The notes below the pieces were generated by a model. The model saw nothing but the letters and a program-made list of their open reading frames with translations, did no database searches and was not told where the DNA came from. From the NCBI GenBank assembly GCA_016714225.1, contig JADJNS010000004.1, positions 434,001 through 498,000 of the forward strand: a stretch of DNA of 64,000 nt, in the 5' to 3' direction. This document shows positions 50,381 to 59,490 of this stretch, in pieces. This stretch comes from Archangiaceae bacterium. GTDB lineage: Bacteria > Myxococcota > Myxococcia > Myxococcales > Myxococcaceae. Within the stretch, counting starts at the first letter, position 1, and each line of letters begins with the position of its first letter. The translations under genes and the position numbers were made by a program.

Positions 50381-53300
50381 ATGCGTCTCGCGCTGCGAAG
50401 CCTCTTCGTCTGCACGCTTCTTTCTCTCGCTGCTTGTGATTGCAACGAGCCTCCGCCCGGCACCGATGGCGGGGGCAGCGGCGGCAGCAGCGCCGGCGGC
50501 GGCACGGGTGGCAACACCGGCGGCGGCGACGCGGGCGGGGGAGGCATCGGGGGCGGCGGCGGTACGGGCGGCACCGGCGCGGGCCTGGCCGACGGCGGCA
50601 TGGGCTGTGGGCTCACCACCTGCGCCTCGGCCAACGCCAACTGCGGCCCCATCGGTGACGGGTGCGGCAACATCATCGACTGCGGCGGTTGCCCGCTGCC
50701 CGCCACCTGCGGCGGCGGCGGCACGCCCAGCCAGTGCGGCGGCGACGCCAACTGTATCGCGCGAACCTGCCAGCAGATCGGCGCCGAGTGCGGGCCGATG
50801 AGCGACGGCTGCGGCGGCCTGCTCAACTGCGGCGCCTGCACCCAGCCCGAGACCTGCGGTGGCGGCGGCATCAACAACCGCTGCGGCGTGCCCGGCACGG
50901 TGTTCGGCGACGGCGGCGCGTGCGTGGGCATCACCTGCGCGACGGCCGGCGCGTCGTGCGGCGTGATCGGTGATGGCTGCGGCAACATCGTGATGTGCGG
51001 CGGCTGCGACGCCGGCCAGTTCTGTGGCGGCGGCGGGGTGCCCTACAAGTGCGGCGGCGGCAACAGCTGCACGGCCCTGACCTGCGCCAAGGTCGACGCC
51101 GGCTGCGGCGCGGTGGGCGATGGCTGCGGCAACATCTTGAACTGCGGCATGTGCTCGCCGCCCTTCACCTGCGGCGGCGGCGGTCAGCCCAACCAGTGCG
51201 GCGGCGGTGTCACCTGCGTCGCGCGCACCTGCGCGCAGGCCGACGCGGGCTGCGGGCAGGTCGGCGACGGCTGCGGCGGGGTCACCGCGAGCTGCGGCAC
51301 CTGCGCCACCGGCCAGTGCGGCGCGGGCGGCGTGCCGAACCAGTGCGGCGGCTCGAGCCTCTGCACCGCCCGCACCTGCGCTTCGCTGGGCGTGAACTGC
51401 GGCGCGGTGGGCGACGGCTGCGGCTCGGTGATTCAGTGCGGCGCCTGCACCGACGGCGGCACCTGCGGCGGCGGCATGGTGGCCAACGTGTGCGGCGGCG
51501 CGCCTCCGTGCGTCGCGAAGACCTGCGCGCAGCAGGGCGCCAACTGCGGCCCGGTGAGCGACGGCTGCGGCGGGCTGACCCCCAACTGCGGCAGCTGCGA
51601 CGGCGGCGAGATCTGCGGCGGCAACGGCACCCCGTCGGTGTGCGGCGCTCCCCCGTTCGACGCCGGCGCGTGCGTGAACCTGTGCCTCAACCAGGCGGCG
51701 TGCACGCCCACCACCAAGACCAAATTCTCGGGCACCGTCTTCGCGCCCACCCAGGCCGACGCGGGCTACGGCAACCCCGACCCGATTCCGGGCGCGCTGA
51801 TCTACGTGCCCAACACCAACGTGCAGCCGTTCAGCGATGGCGGCGTCACCTGCGATCAGTGCACCGACGGCGTGTCGGGCTCTCCGCTGGTCTCCACCAC
51901 CTCGGCCATCGACGGCACCTTCACCCTCGACAACGTGCCCTGCGGCGCAGGCGTCAACGTGCCGGTGGTGATTCAGCTGGGCAAGTGGCGCCGGCAGATC
52001 ACCGTGCCCAACCCGTCGTGCTGCCAGAACAACGTGCTCACGCAAGAGCAGACCCGCCTGCCGCGCAAGCAGGGCGAGGGCAACGCCAACGACAACATTC
52101 CCCTGATGGCGGTGGTCACCGGCAACGCCGACCTGATCGAGTGCGTGCTGCCGAAGATCGGCATCGCCCCGAGCGAGTTCTCGAACCCCGCGGGCAACGG
52201 CCGGGTGCGGTTCTACCGCGACAACGGCGCGTGGTTCGACGGCGGCACGCTGGGCGCGTCGCCCCCCGCGGCCACGCTGTTCGACAGCCTCGCCGAGATG
52301 AAGAAGTACGACGTGATCGTGCTCGACTGCGTGGGCGGCGAGCAGGTGAAGACGATGACCCGCCGCGCCAACCTCGAGGCGTACGTGAACGCGGGCGGCC
52401 GCGTCTTCGCCAGCCACTTCGCCTACGTCTGGCTGTTCAACCACGCGCTCGACCCGAACGGGAACAACGTCACCAACAACATCTCGTTCACCTCGACCGC
52501 CACGTGGAACCCGCAGCAGGCCTCGCCCCCCAACCAAGACGCCTACGTCGACGTCTCCTTCCCCAAGGGCTCGCAGTTCGGCCAGTGGATCCAGCTGGTC
52601 AACGCGCAGGCGACCAGCTCGACGCCGCTGACCCCGCGCATTCGCGTGCTCACCGTGCGCCACGACATGGACGCGGTGAACGCTCCGGCGCAGCGCTGGG
52701 TCTACGGCACGGCGACCACGCCCACCTGCCAGCGCGCGGCCTGCTCCGATCTCGGCTACACGTGCGGTAACCCGGTGCAAGACGGGTGCGGCACCACCCG
52801 TAACTGCGGCGGCTGCAACGGCGGTCAGACCTGCGGCGGCGGCGGCACGCCGGGCACCTGCGGCACCGGCGGCACCTGCGTGCCCAAGACCTGCGCGCAG
52901 CTCGGGTACGAGTGCGGCACCTTCGGCAACGGCTGCGGCGGCACCATCACCTGCACCCGGGCCGGCGGCGCGAGCTGCCCGGCTCCGCAGATCTGCGGCG
53001 GTGGTGGCCAGGTCGGCCGCTGCGGCGGGCCCGCGGCGATTCCGCTCCAGTACACCTTCAACGCGCCGACCAGCGCCGCCCCCGCGCTGCAGTGCGGTCG
53101 CGTGCTGTTCAGCGACTTTCACGTGATCGACACCGCGGGCTCATCGAACATCACCTGGCCCAACCAGTGCTCGGTGGGCAGCATGAACGCGCAAGAGAAG
53201 GTGTTCGAGTACCTCTTGTTCGACCTCTCGTCGTGCATCACCCCCGACGTGCCGCCTTCGGCGATGTGCACCCCGCGCACCTGCGCGCAGCAGAACCTGC

Positions 53301-54292
53301 AATGCGGCCTCGCGGCCGATGGCTGCGGCGGTCAGCTCAACTGCGGCCCCTGCACGTTGCCCCAGACCTGCGGCGGCGCCGGCGTGCCCGGCCAGTGCGG
53401 TGTGCCGTGCACTCCGCGCACCTGTGCCCAGCTCGGCGCGACCTGCGGTGTGCAGGGCGACGGCTGCGGCGGCACTGCCAACCCCGATGGTGGCGCCTGC
53501 GGCACCTGCACTCCTCCGCAGACCTGCGGCGGCGGCGGCACCCCCAACGTGTGCGGCGGCGGCACCTGCGTGACCAAGACCTGCGGGCAGCTGGGCTTCA
53601 ACTGCGGCACCCAGACCAACGGCTGCAACGGCACCCAGAACTGCGGCACCTGCACGCCGCCGATGACCTGCGGTGGTGGCGGTCAGCCGGGCGTGTGCGG
53701 CGGCGGCATGATGTGCACGCCGCTGTCGTGCGCTGCCCAGGGCTTCAACTGCGGCATGCAGGGTGACGGCTGCGGCAACACCCAGAACTGCGGCAACTGC
53801 ACGCCGCCGATGACGTGCGGCGGTGGCGGTCAGCCCGGCGTCTGTGGCGGCGGCATGATGTGCACTCCCAAGAGCTGCCTGCAGCAGGGCTTCCAATGCG
53901 GTCTGCAGGGCGACGGCTGCGGCAACCAGATCGACTGCGGCCCGTGCCCGCCGGGTCAGACCTGCGGCACCGCCGGCCCGGGCCGCTGCGGGGCGAACAT
54001 GTGCACCCCGCTGACCTGCGCCGGTCAGGGCTTCAACTGCGGCTTCGCGGGCGACGGCTGCGGCAACCTGCTGCAGTGCGGTGTCTGCACTCCGCCGATG
54101 ACCTGCGGTGGTGGCGGCACGCCGGGCCAGTGCGGCATGCCGAACTGCACCCCGCGCACGTGCCAGAGCGCCGGAGCGAACTGCGGCGCGCTCGCCGACG
54201 GCTGCGGCGGCATTCTCCAGTGCGGCGACTGCATCATGCCCCAGACCTGCGGCGGCGGCGGCGTCGCCAACGTCTGCGGCGGCATCGGGTAA
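50381..54292 (+). CDS. Lipoprotein with sixteen Cys-rich repeats and a central enzyme-like region
   Basis: The 1303-residue protein has a lipobox LAAC (Cys19) and a Gly-rich linker. It has sixteen repeats of about 45 residues with the plan CTPxTCAQxGxxCGxxGDGCGGxxxCGxCxxPxTCGGGGxPxxCGG. Seven repeats lie before and nine after or within a central region (about 430-770). The central region contains a carboxypeptidase-regulatory-like strand set (GTFTLDNVPCGAGV) and a ThuA/GATase-like segment (YDVIVLDCVGGEQ, YVNAGGRVFASHFAYVWLF). Repeats of this kind are common in myxobacterial surface proteins and are often misannotated. The function is unknown. Confidence 0.85.
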   Translation: MRLALRSLFVCTLLSLAACDCNEPPPGTDGGGSGGSSAGGGTGGNTGGGDAGGGGIGGGGGTGGTGAGLADGGMGCGLTTCASANANCGPIGDGCGNIIDCGGCPLPATCGGGGTPSQCGGDANCIARTCQQIGAECGPMSDGCGGLLNCGACTQPETCGGGGINNRCGVPGTVFGDGGACVGITCATAGASCGVIGDGCGNIVMCGGCDAGQFCGGGGVPYKCGGGNSCTALTCAKVDAGCGAVGDGCGNILNCGMCSPPFTCGGGGQPNQCGGGVTCVARTCAQADAGCGQVGDGCGGVTASCGTCATGQCGAGGVPNQCGGSSLCTARTCASLGVNCGAVGDGCGSVIQCGACTDGGTCGGGMVANVCGGAPPCVAKTCAQQGANCGPVSDGCGGLTPNCGSCDGGEICGGNGTPSVCGAPPFDAGACVNLCLNQAACTPTTKTKFSGTVFAPTQADAGYGNPDPIPGALIYVPNTNVQPFSDGGVTCDQCTDGVSGSPLVSTTSAIDGTFTLDNVPCGAGVNVPVVIQLGKWRRQITVPNPSCCQNNVLTQEQTRLPRKQGEGNANDNIPLMAVVTGNADLIECVLPKIGIAPSEFSNPAGNGRVRFYRDNGAWFDGGTLGASPPAATLFDSLAEMKKYDVIVLDCVGGEQVKTMTRRANLEAYVNAGGRVFASHFAYVWLFNHALDPNGNNVTNNISFTSTATWNPQQASPPNQDAYVDVSFPKGSQFGQWIQLVNAQATSSTPLTPRIRVLTVRHDMDAVNAPAQRWVYGTATTPTCQRAACSDLGYTCGNPVQDGCGTTRNCGGCNGGQTCGGGGTPGTCGTGGTCVPKTCAQLGYECGTFGNGCGGTITCTRAGGASCPAPQICGGGGQVGRCGGPAAIPLQYTFNAPTSAAPALQCGRVLFSDFHVIDTAGSSNITWPNQCSVGSMNAQEKVFEYLLFDLSSCITPDVPPSAMCTPRTCAQQNLQCGLAADGCGGQLNCGPCTLPQTCGGAGVPGQCGVPCTPRTCAQLGATCGVQGDGCGGTANPDGGACGTCTPPQTCGGGGTPNVCGGGTCVTKTCGQLGFNCGTQTNGCNGTQNCGTCTPPMTCGGGGQPGVCGGGMMCTPLSCAAQGFNCGMQGDGCGNTQNCGNCTPPMTCGGGGQPGVCGGGMMCTPKSCLQQGFQCGLQGDGCGNQIDCGPCPPGQTCGTAGPGRCGANMCTPLTCAGQGFNCGFAGDGCGNLLQCGVCTPPMTCGGGGTPGQCGMPNCTPRTCQSAGANCGALADGCGGILQCGDCIMPQTCGGGGVANVCGGIG

Positions 54293-54825
<533 letters not shown>

Positions 54826-55761
54826 TCAGGGCAAGCAGGTCATCGTGGCAGAGCAGGTACCCATGCCGGCATCCGTGACGCACGCCTGGCCCATACAGCT
54901 GGCCTCTTCACAATCGAGCACGCCGTCGCAGTCGTTATCGACGCCGTCGCGGCACAGCATGCCGCTCTCGGAGACCTGCGCGCCGCCGTTGCACTTGCAC
55001 TGGCCCGACGCGGTGCAGTTGAAGAACAGCGGGGCAGGGGTGCACAGCTGGTTCACGCAGTCGGGGTCGGCGCAGTCGAGCAGCAGGTCGCCGTCGTCGT
55101 CTTTCCCGTTGTTGCACGACGTCTCTTTCTTCGCCCCGCCGGCGACGCACTCGCACCCCGGCCCCGGGCTGCACTGCAGGCCCGCGCAGTCGGGGTCGGC
55201 GCAGTCGGTGCCGTTGTCGTCGTCGTTGTCGACGCCGTCGTCGCACCGCGCTTCCGATCTGACCAGCGCCTTGCACGCACAGCCGTTGCCGCAGAACAGC
55301 CCTTCGCATTGCGGGTCGAGGCAGTCGGTCTTGCCGTTGTCGTCGTTGTCCTGCCCGTCGACGCAGTTGGTCTCGCGGCGCACGTTGCACACGCGCCCCG
55401 AGCAAAACTCGCTCGCGCCGCAGGCGTGCCCGCAGGTGCCGCAGTTGAGCGGGTCGGTGGTGAGGTTGAACCCCTCGTCGATGCGGCCGTCGCAGTTGTC
55501 GTCGAGGCCGTTGCACACCTCGGTGGTGCCTCCCGAGTCGACGGTGCCGTCGCAGTCGTTGTCGAGGTGGTCGCCGCAGACCTCTTCACCGGTCGACACG
55601 CAGCAGCGCAGCGGCGTGCCCACGCACTTCGCCGCACTGTCGGCGCAGTCGGCGTCGACGCTGCAAGAGTAGGGGAGATCGTCGGGGAAGCTCACCCGAC
55701 AGCCCGTCACCGCATACGCCAACGAGCACGACACCACCGCGAGTCTGAGCGCCCTCTGCAC
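54826..55761 (-). CDS. Cys-rich lipoprotein with DNDCDG (MopE-like) repeats
   Basis: The 311-residue protein has a lipobox VTGC (Cys21) and many repeats of the type CxDGxDNDxDGxxDCxDPDC, as in MopE-like and other myxobacterial surface proteins. The acidic DNDCDG loops resemble calcium- or metal-binding loops closed by disulfides. It has no enzyme motif. It is the third Cys/Asp-rich lipoprotein in this 9-kb stretch and is transcribed toward the repeat-rich gap. Confidence 0.82.
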   Translation of the reverse strand: MQRALRLAVVSCSLAYAVTGCRVSFPDDLPYSCSVDADCADSAAKCVGTPLRCCVSTGEEVCGDHLDNDCDGTVDSGGTTEVCNGLDDNCDGRIDEGFNLTTDPLNCGTCGHACGASEFCSGRVCNVRRETNCVDGQDNDDNGKTDCLDPQCEGLFCGNGCACKALVRSEARCDDGVDNDDDNGTDCADPDCAGLQCSPGPGCECVAGGAKKETSCNNGKDDDGDLLLDCADPDCVNQLCTPAPLFFNCTASGQCKCNGGAQVSESGMLCRDGVDNDCDGVLDCEEASCMGQACVTDAGMGTCSATMTCLP

Positions 55762-55785
55762 TTGGGACCCCGTTTTACACCACCG

Positions 55786-56721
55786 CTATGGCTCGAAGAC
55801 GAACTTCTGACCGGGCCCCAGCGCGCGGTAGCTCTTGTGCGCCTCGCGCAGCAGATCTTCGCTGCTCCGCACCCGGTCGTTGGGGAAGGTCGCCCCACCG
55901 ATGCGAATCTTCGGCTCCACCGGGCCGCCCGAGACGCCCTGAGCGGCGATGGTTCCACACACGGCGTGGAGCCGATCGGCCACCACCTTGGCGCCCTTCA
56001 GGTCGGTCTCCGGCAGCAACATCACGAACTCGTCGGCCGCCATGCGGAACAACCGATCGGCGCCACGCAACGTCGTGCGCAGCTCCTGCACCAGCCGGGT
56101 GAGGTACTGATCACACCCCTCGCGCCCCAGCGCCTGGCGCACCCCCTGGTAGTCGTCGAAGCCGAACATCAGCGCCGCCGCCGGCCGCCCGTAGCGCCGC
56201 GAGCGCGCCAGCTCGCTGTCGAGAGAAGCCTTGAGCTGCGAGTAGGTGCCGGCGCCGGTGACCGGGTCGAGCGCCCGCAGCTGCGAGAGCTCTTCTTCTG
56301 CCGCCTCGAGGCGTGAGCGGTAGTCGCGCACCAGCAGCGCCGCGTGAATGCGCGTCTGCAGCTCGATCAGCTTGAACGGCTTGGTGACGTAGTCGTCGGC
56401 GCCCAGCTCCATGCCGCGAATCTTCCCGTCCATGTCGCCCATCGCGGTGAGAATGATCACCGCGAGGTTCTGGTACTGGCTCTGCTCGCGCAGGCTCTTG
56501 AGCACCTGAAAGCCGTCTTTGCGCGGCATCATCAGGTCGAGCAGCACCAGGTCGGGGCTCGCCTCGCCGATCGCTTGCAACGCCTCGATGCCGTCGGTGG
56601 CGGTGCGCACCGTGTAGCCCGCCGTCTCACAGAGATCTTTGAGCAGGGTGCGGGTGTGCTCGTCGTCGTCGACCACCAGCACCGACCTGGCCCCGAGCTT
56701 CTGCTCGGCGCCCGGCTTCAC
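55786..56721 (-). CDS. Response regulator with degenerate GGDEF domain
   Basis: The 311-residue protein has a receiver domain with acidic residues DDD at 18-20, phospho-acceptor Asp62 in VLLDLMMP and Lys in YVTKPF. A GGDEF domain follows. The active-site motif reads AADEF (FRMAADEFVMLLP) and the DxLTGLxNR segment reads DPVTGAGTY. Both argue against normal diguanylate cyclase activity; it may be a receptor or protein-interaction output. The GTG start overlaps the dnaB stop as GTGA, so it is coupled to replication and ribosomal genes. Confidence 0.88.
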   Translation of the reverse strand: MKPGAEQKLGARSVLVVDDDEHTRTLLKDLCETAGYTVRTATDGIEALQAIGEASPDLVLLDLMMPRKDGFQVLKSLREQSQYQNLAVIILTAMGDMDGKIRGMELGADDYVTKPFKLIELQTRIHAALLVRDYRSRLEAAEEELSQLRALDPVTGAGTYSQLKASLDSELARSRRYGRPAAALMFGFDDYQGVRQALGREGCDQYLTRLVQELRTTLRGADRLFRMAADEFVMLLPETDLKGAKVVADRLHAVCGTIAAQGVSGGPVEPKIRIGGATFPNDRVRSSEDLLREAHKSYRALGPGQKFVFEP

Positions 56722-58079
56722 GACGGGGCTCCGCCACCGCCCGACCAGTCGCGAGCACGGCTCTCGAACCGCGTGTACTCGGAGAGGAACATCAGGTCGA
56801 CCGACCCTACCGGACCGTTGCGCTGCTTGGCGATGATCAGCTCGACCGGAATCACCGACCGCGCCGGTTGGGGCGCACCGTCTTCTTCACCCGAGTCTTC
56901 GCGGTGGATGAACATCACCACGTCCGCGTCTTGCTCGATGGCGCCCGACTCGCGCAGGTCCGACAGCATCGGCTTGCCGCCCTTGCGCTCTTCGACTTTG
57001 CGGTTCAGCTGCGAGAGCGCCACGATCGGCAGCTCGAGCTCTTTCGACAGCTGCTTGAGCGAGCGCGAAATCTCCGACACCTCGAGCTGCCGGCTCTCGA
57101 CCCGGCCCGACTGCTTCATCAGCTGCAGGTAGTCGATCACGATCAGGCCCAGGCTCGGTTCCTTCGCCTTGAGCCGCCGCGCCTTCGCGCGCAGGTCGAA
57201 CGACGACAGCGCGCCCGAGTCGTCGATGAAGAGCTTCAGGTTGAAGAGCTCGTTCGCCGCTTCCTGCAGCTTCTCTTGATCGTGCTGGGTGAGCCGCCCA
57301 CCGCGCAGTTTCTTCATGTCCACCCGCGCGTTGGTGGCGAGCAGGCGCAAGATCAGCTGGGTCGAGGGCATCTCGAGCGAGAAGATGCCCACCGATTTTC
57401 CTTCGGCCTTCGCGGCGTGCAGCGCGAAGTTCATCGCCAGCGACGTCTTGCCGATGCCCGGCCGCGCCGCGAGAATGATCAGCTCACCGGGGTGAAAGCC
57501 GGTCAGCTGGTTGTCGAGATCGACGAAGCCCGTCGACAGCCCGGTGATGCCGCTGTCCGACGCGCTCATCTTCTCGAGCAGCTCGAGCGCGCCCTCCATC
57601 AGCTCGGTCATGCTCTTCAGCTCGCCCGAGCGTTTCTTCTGGGCGATCTGAAAGATGCGGCGCTCGGCCTCGTCGACCAGCTCTCGCAGGTCGCCCGAGT
57701 CTTGCCCCGCGAGCTCCATGATCTCGCGCCCCACGCCATGCAGCCCGCGGCGCGTCGATCGATCTTTGACGATCTGCGCGTACTGCACCGCGTTGTGCGC
57801 GAACGGCACCTGCAGGTCGAGGCCCATCAGGTACGGAGGCCCGCCGACCTGCGCCAGCTGCCCGCGGATCTTCAGCTCTTCCGCCAGCGTCAGGTGGTCG
57901 ATCTTCTGCTGCTTGCCGTCGAGGGCGATGACGGCCTCCCAGATCTGCGAATGCGCAGCGCTGGAAAAATCTTCGGCCGTCACCACCTCGGCGACGTTGG
58001 CGATCACCGCGTTGTCCGCGAGGACCGCCCCCAAGACTGCCCGCTCAGCGGACAGGTCTTCGTGAACCGCTGGGGTCAT
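56718..58079 (-). CDS. dnaB: Replicative DNA helicase
   Basis: This 453-residue hexameric helicase works at the replication fork. The N-terminal domain (DLSAERAVLGAVLADN) is followed by a RecA-like domain with Walker A ARPGIGKTSLAMN, Walker B LIVIDYLQLM, and LSQLNRKVEER and LSDLRESGAIEQDADVVMFIHR in order. There is no intein. It sits downstream of rplI, a conserved arrangement. Confidence 0.97.
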   Translation of the reverse strand: MTPAVHEDLSAERAVLGAVLADNAVIANVAEVVTAEDFSSAAHSQIWEAVIALDGKQQKIDHLTLAEELKIRGQLAQVGGPPYLMGLDLQVPFAHNAVQYAQIVKDRSTRRGLHGVGREIMELAGQDSGDLRELVDEAERRIFQIAQKKRSGELKSMTELMEGALELLEKMSASDSGITGLSTGFVDLDNQLTGFHPGELIILAARPGIGKTSLAMNFALHAAKAEGKSVGIFSLEMPSTQLILRLLATNARVDMKKLRGGRLTQHDQEKLQEAANELFNLKLFIDDSGALSSFDLRAKARRLKAKEPSLGLIVIDYLQLMKQSGRVESRQLEVSEISRSLKQLSKELELPIVALSQLNRKVEERKGGKPMLSDLRESGAIEQDADVVMFIHREDSGEEDGAPQPARSVIPVELIIAKQRNGPVGSVDLMFLSEYTRFESRARDWSGGGGAPS

Positions 58080-58097
58080 CTACCCACCCCGGCGTGC

Positions 58098-58553
58098 TTA
58101 CGCCGTCTGCTGTTCGCCGGCGACCTCGACCTTGATCTTGGTCACCACGTCGCGGTGCAGGTGCAGCTCGATGTCGTAGGTGCCGACCGCCTTGATCGGC
58201 TCGGGCAGGTGAATCAGCCGGCGCTCGATCTTGTGGCCAGCCTTGGCGAGCGCCTCGGCCACGTCCAGCGCGGTCACCGACCCGAACAGCTTGTCCTGGT
58301 CGCCGACCTTGCGGGTGATCTTCAGTGCTACCGCACCCAGCTTCTTCGACTGCTCCTCGGCCGCGCCCTTCATCTTCTGCACGCGCAGCTCGATCACCTT
58401 CTTCTCGTGCTCCAGCTGGTGCACGTTCGCAGCGCTGGCCAGCATCGCCAGGTTGCGCGGCAGCAGGTAGTTGCGCGCGTAACCATCTTTCACCGTCACC
58501 ACCTCGCCCGACTTGCCGAGGTTGTACACGTCTTCACGCAGAATGAGCTTCAT
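58098..58553 (-). CDS. rplI: 50S ribosomal protein L9
   Basis: This 151-residue protein has the L9 N-domain MKLILREDVYNLGKSGEVVTVKDGYARNYLLP by position 1-32, the long connecting helix (QLEHEKKVIELRVQKMKGAAEE) and the C-domain KLFGSVTALDVAEAL. It binds 23S rRNA near the L1 stalk base. It follows rpsR after 2 bases. Confidence 0.97.
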   Translation of the reverse strand: MKLILREDVYNLGKSGEVVTVKDGYARNYLLPRNLAMLASAANVHQLEHEKKVIELRVQKMKGAAEEQSKKLGAVALKITRKVGDQDKLFGSVTALDVAEALAKAGHKIERRLIHLPEPIKAVGTYDIELHLHRDVVTKIKVEVAGEQQTA

Positions 58554-58555
58554 GG

Positions 58556-58873
58556 TCAGCCCGCCAGAACCAGGTAGGGAATGAGGGCCAGACCGCGGCT
58601 GCGCTTGATGGCCTTCGCCACCTCGCGCTGGTGCTTCGCGCAGTTGCCCGAAATACGACGGGGAATGATCTTGCCGCGCTCGGTGACGAAGTACTTCAGC
58701 GCCGACTGATCTTTGTAGTCGACGTGAGCGTTCTTGTCGGCGCAGTAACGGCAGACCTTGCGGCGGCCGAAGCTGCGGCCTCCCCGCTTGTCGTCTTCCA
58801 TTCCCTCGCCCTTGTCGCCACGCCCGCCCTTGTCGTCATCGCGGCCGCGGCCGCCTTCTTTCTGGAAGCTCAT
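58556..58873 (-). CDS. rpsR: 30S ribosomal protein S18
   Basis: The 105-residue protein has the S18 core (VCRYCADKNAHVDYKD, LKYFVTERGKIIPRRISGNCAKHQREVAKAIKRSR). The N-terminus carries a charged low-complexity extension of about 33 residues (GGRGRDDDKGGRGDKGEG...). CxxC plus the later Cys and His suggest a zinc-type S18. The ATG overlaps the rpsF stop. Confidence 0.96.
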   Translation of the reverse strand: MSFQKEGGRGRDDDKGGRGDKGEGMEDDKRGGRSFGRRKVCRYCADKNAHVDYKDQSALKYFVTERGKIIPRRISGNCAKHQREVAKAIKRSRGLALIPYLVLAG

Positions 58874-59340
58874 CGATCATCTCCGCCGTCGTCGAAGCTC
58901 ATGCCCTCGTCGTCATCGCCATAGCCGCGGTACGCATCGCGCTCGGCGCCACCGAAGCTCACCTTGTCGTCGACGTCGCCAGCGAGCTTGAGATCCTCCT
59001 GCACCGGCCGGGTCTCGGGGTCCACGTCTTCGGCCACCTTCACCGAGAGGTAGCGGTTCACTTCGTCGAAGTTGCGCAGGTTGCGCTCGACCTCGGCCAC
59101 CAGGTTCGTCTGGCCCAGGTAGGAAGCGTGAATGTAGATGGCCCGCGGCTGCTTGCCGATCGGGTACATCGTCTTCTTCTTGCCCCAGATGGTGAAGCGG
59201 AGGAGCTTGCCACCCTCGCGGCTGACGATGCCGCGAACCTTCTCTTTCACCTTGTCGACGTTGTCGTCAGTCAGGTCGGGAGAGACCAGAAAGACGGTTT
59301 CATATTCGCGCAGCTTCGCTGCGGCGTTTGCTGCTGCCAT
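58870..59340 (-). CDS. rpsF: 30S ribosomal protein S6
   Basis: The 156-residue protein shows REYETVFLVSPDLTDD, GKKKTMYPIGKQPRAIYIHASY and VERNLRNFDEVNRYLSVKV, the S6 core that pairs with S18. The C-terminal tail is long and acidic (GYGDDDEGMSFDDGGDDR). ATG 59340 follows AAGGGG in the leader; an ATG two codons upstream is possible. It is the first gene of rpsF-rpsR-rplI-dnaB. Confidence 0.96.
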   Translation of the reverse strand: MAAANAAAKLREYETVFLVSPDLTDDNVDKVKEKVRGIVSREGGKLLRFTIWGKKKTMYPIGKQPRAIYIHASYLGQTNLVAEVERNLRNFDEVNRYLSVKVAEDVDPETRPVQEDLKLAGDVDDKVSFGGAERDAYRGYGDDDEGMSFDDGGDDR

Positions 59341-59418
59341 GTGTATGGCCCCTTGGGTTGATGCCCGTGTCTGCAGTGACCACGAGCGGGGAGTACTGCC
59401 ACTACAGTGAGCCGCGCC

Positions 59419-59447
59419 TCTTAAGAGGGTGGCCAAGGTCAAGTCAA
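59419..59447 (-). promoter_or_regulatory. Sigma-70 promoter of the rpsF operon
   Basis: On the minus strand TTGACT (59447-59442) and TTAAGA (59424-59419) are spaced by exactly 17 bases, about 80 bases before rpsF. The leader has GCAGT/ACTGC complementarity and could fold, but I cannot show that it is an S6:S18 autoregulatory element. Confidence 0.6.
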
Positions 59448-59490
59448 GGGTGGTATCAGCCCGCCCCTCGCCTGAACGAAAGAGGCTCTC

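Noticed and set aside
50640..54290. Regular short repeats that could suggest a CRISPR array
   Set aside because: The repeats are in frame, code for Cys-rich units of a lipoprotein, and have no unique equal-length spacers.
59341..59418. S6:S18 autoregulatory RNA in the rpsF leader
   Set aside because: Some complementarity exists, but I could not place the conserved CCG bulge structure with confidence.
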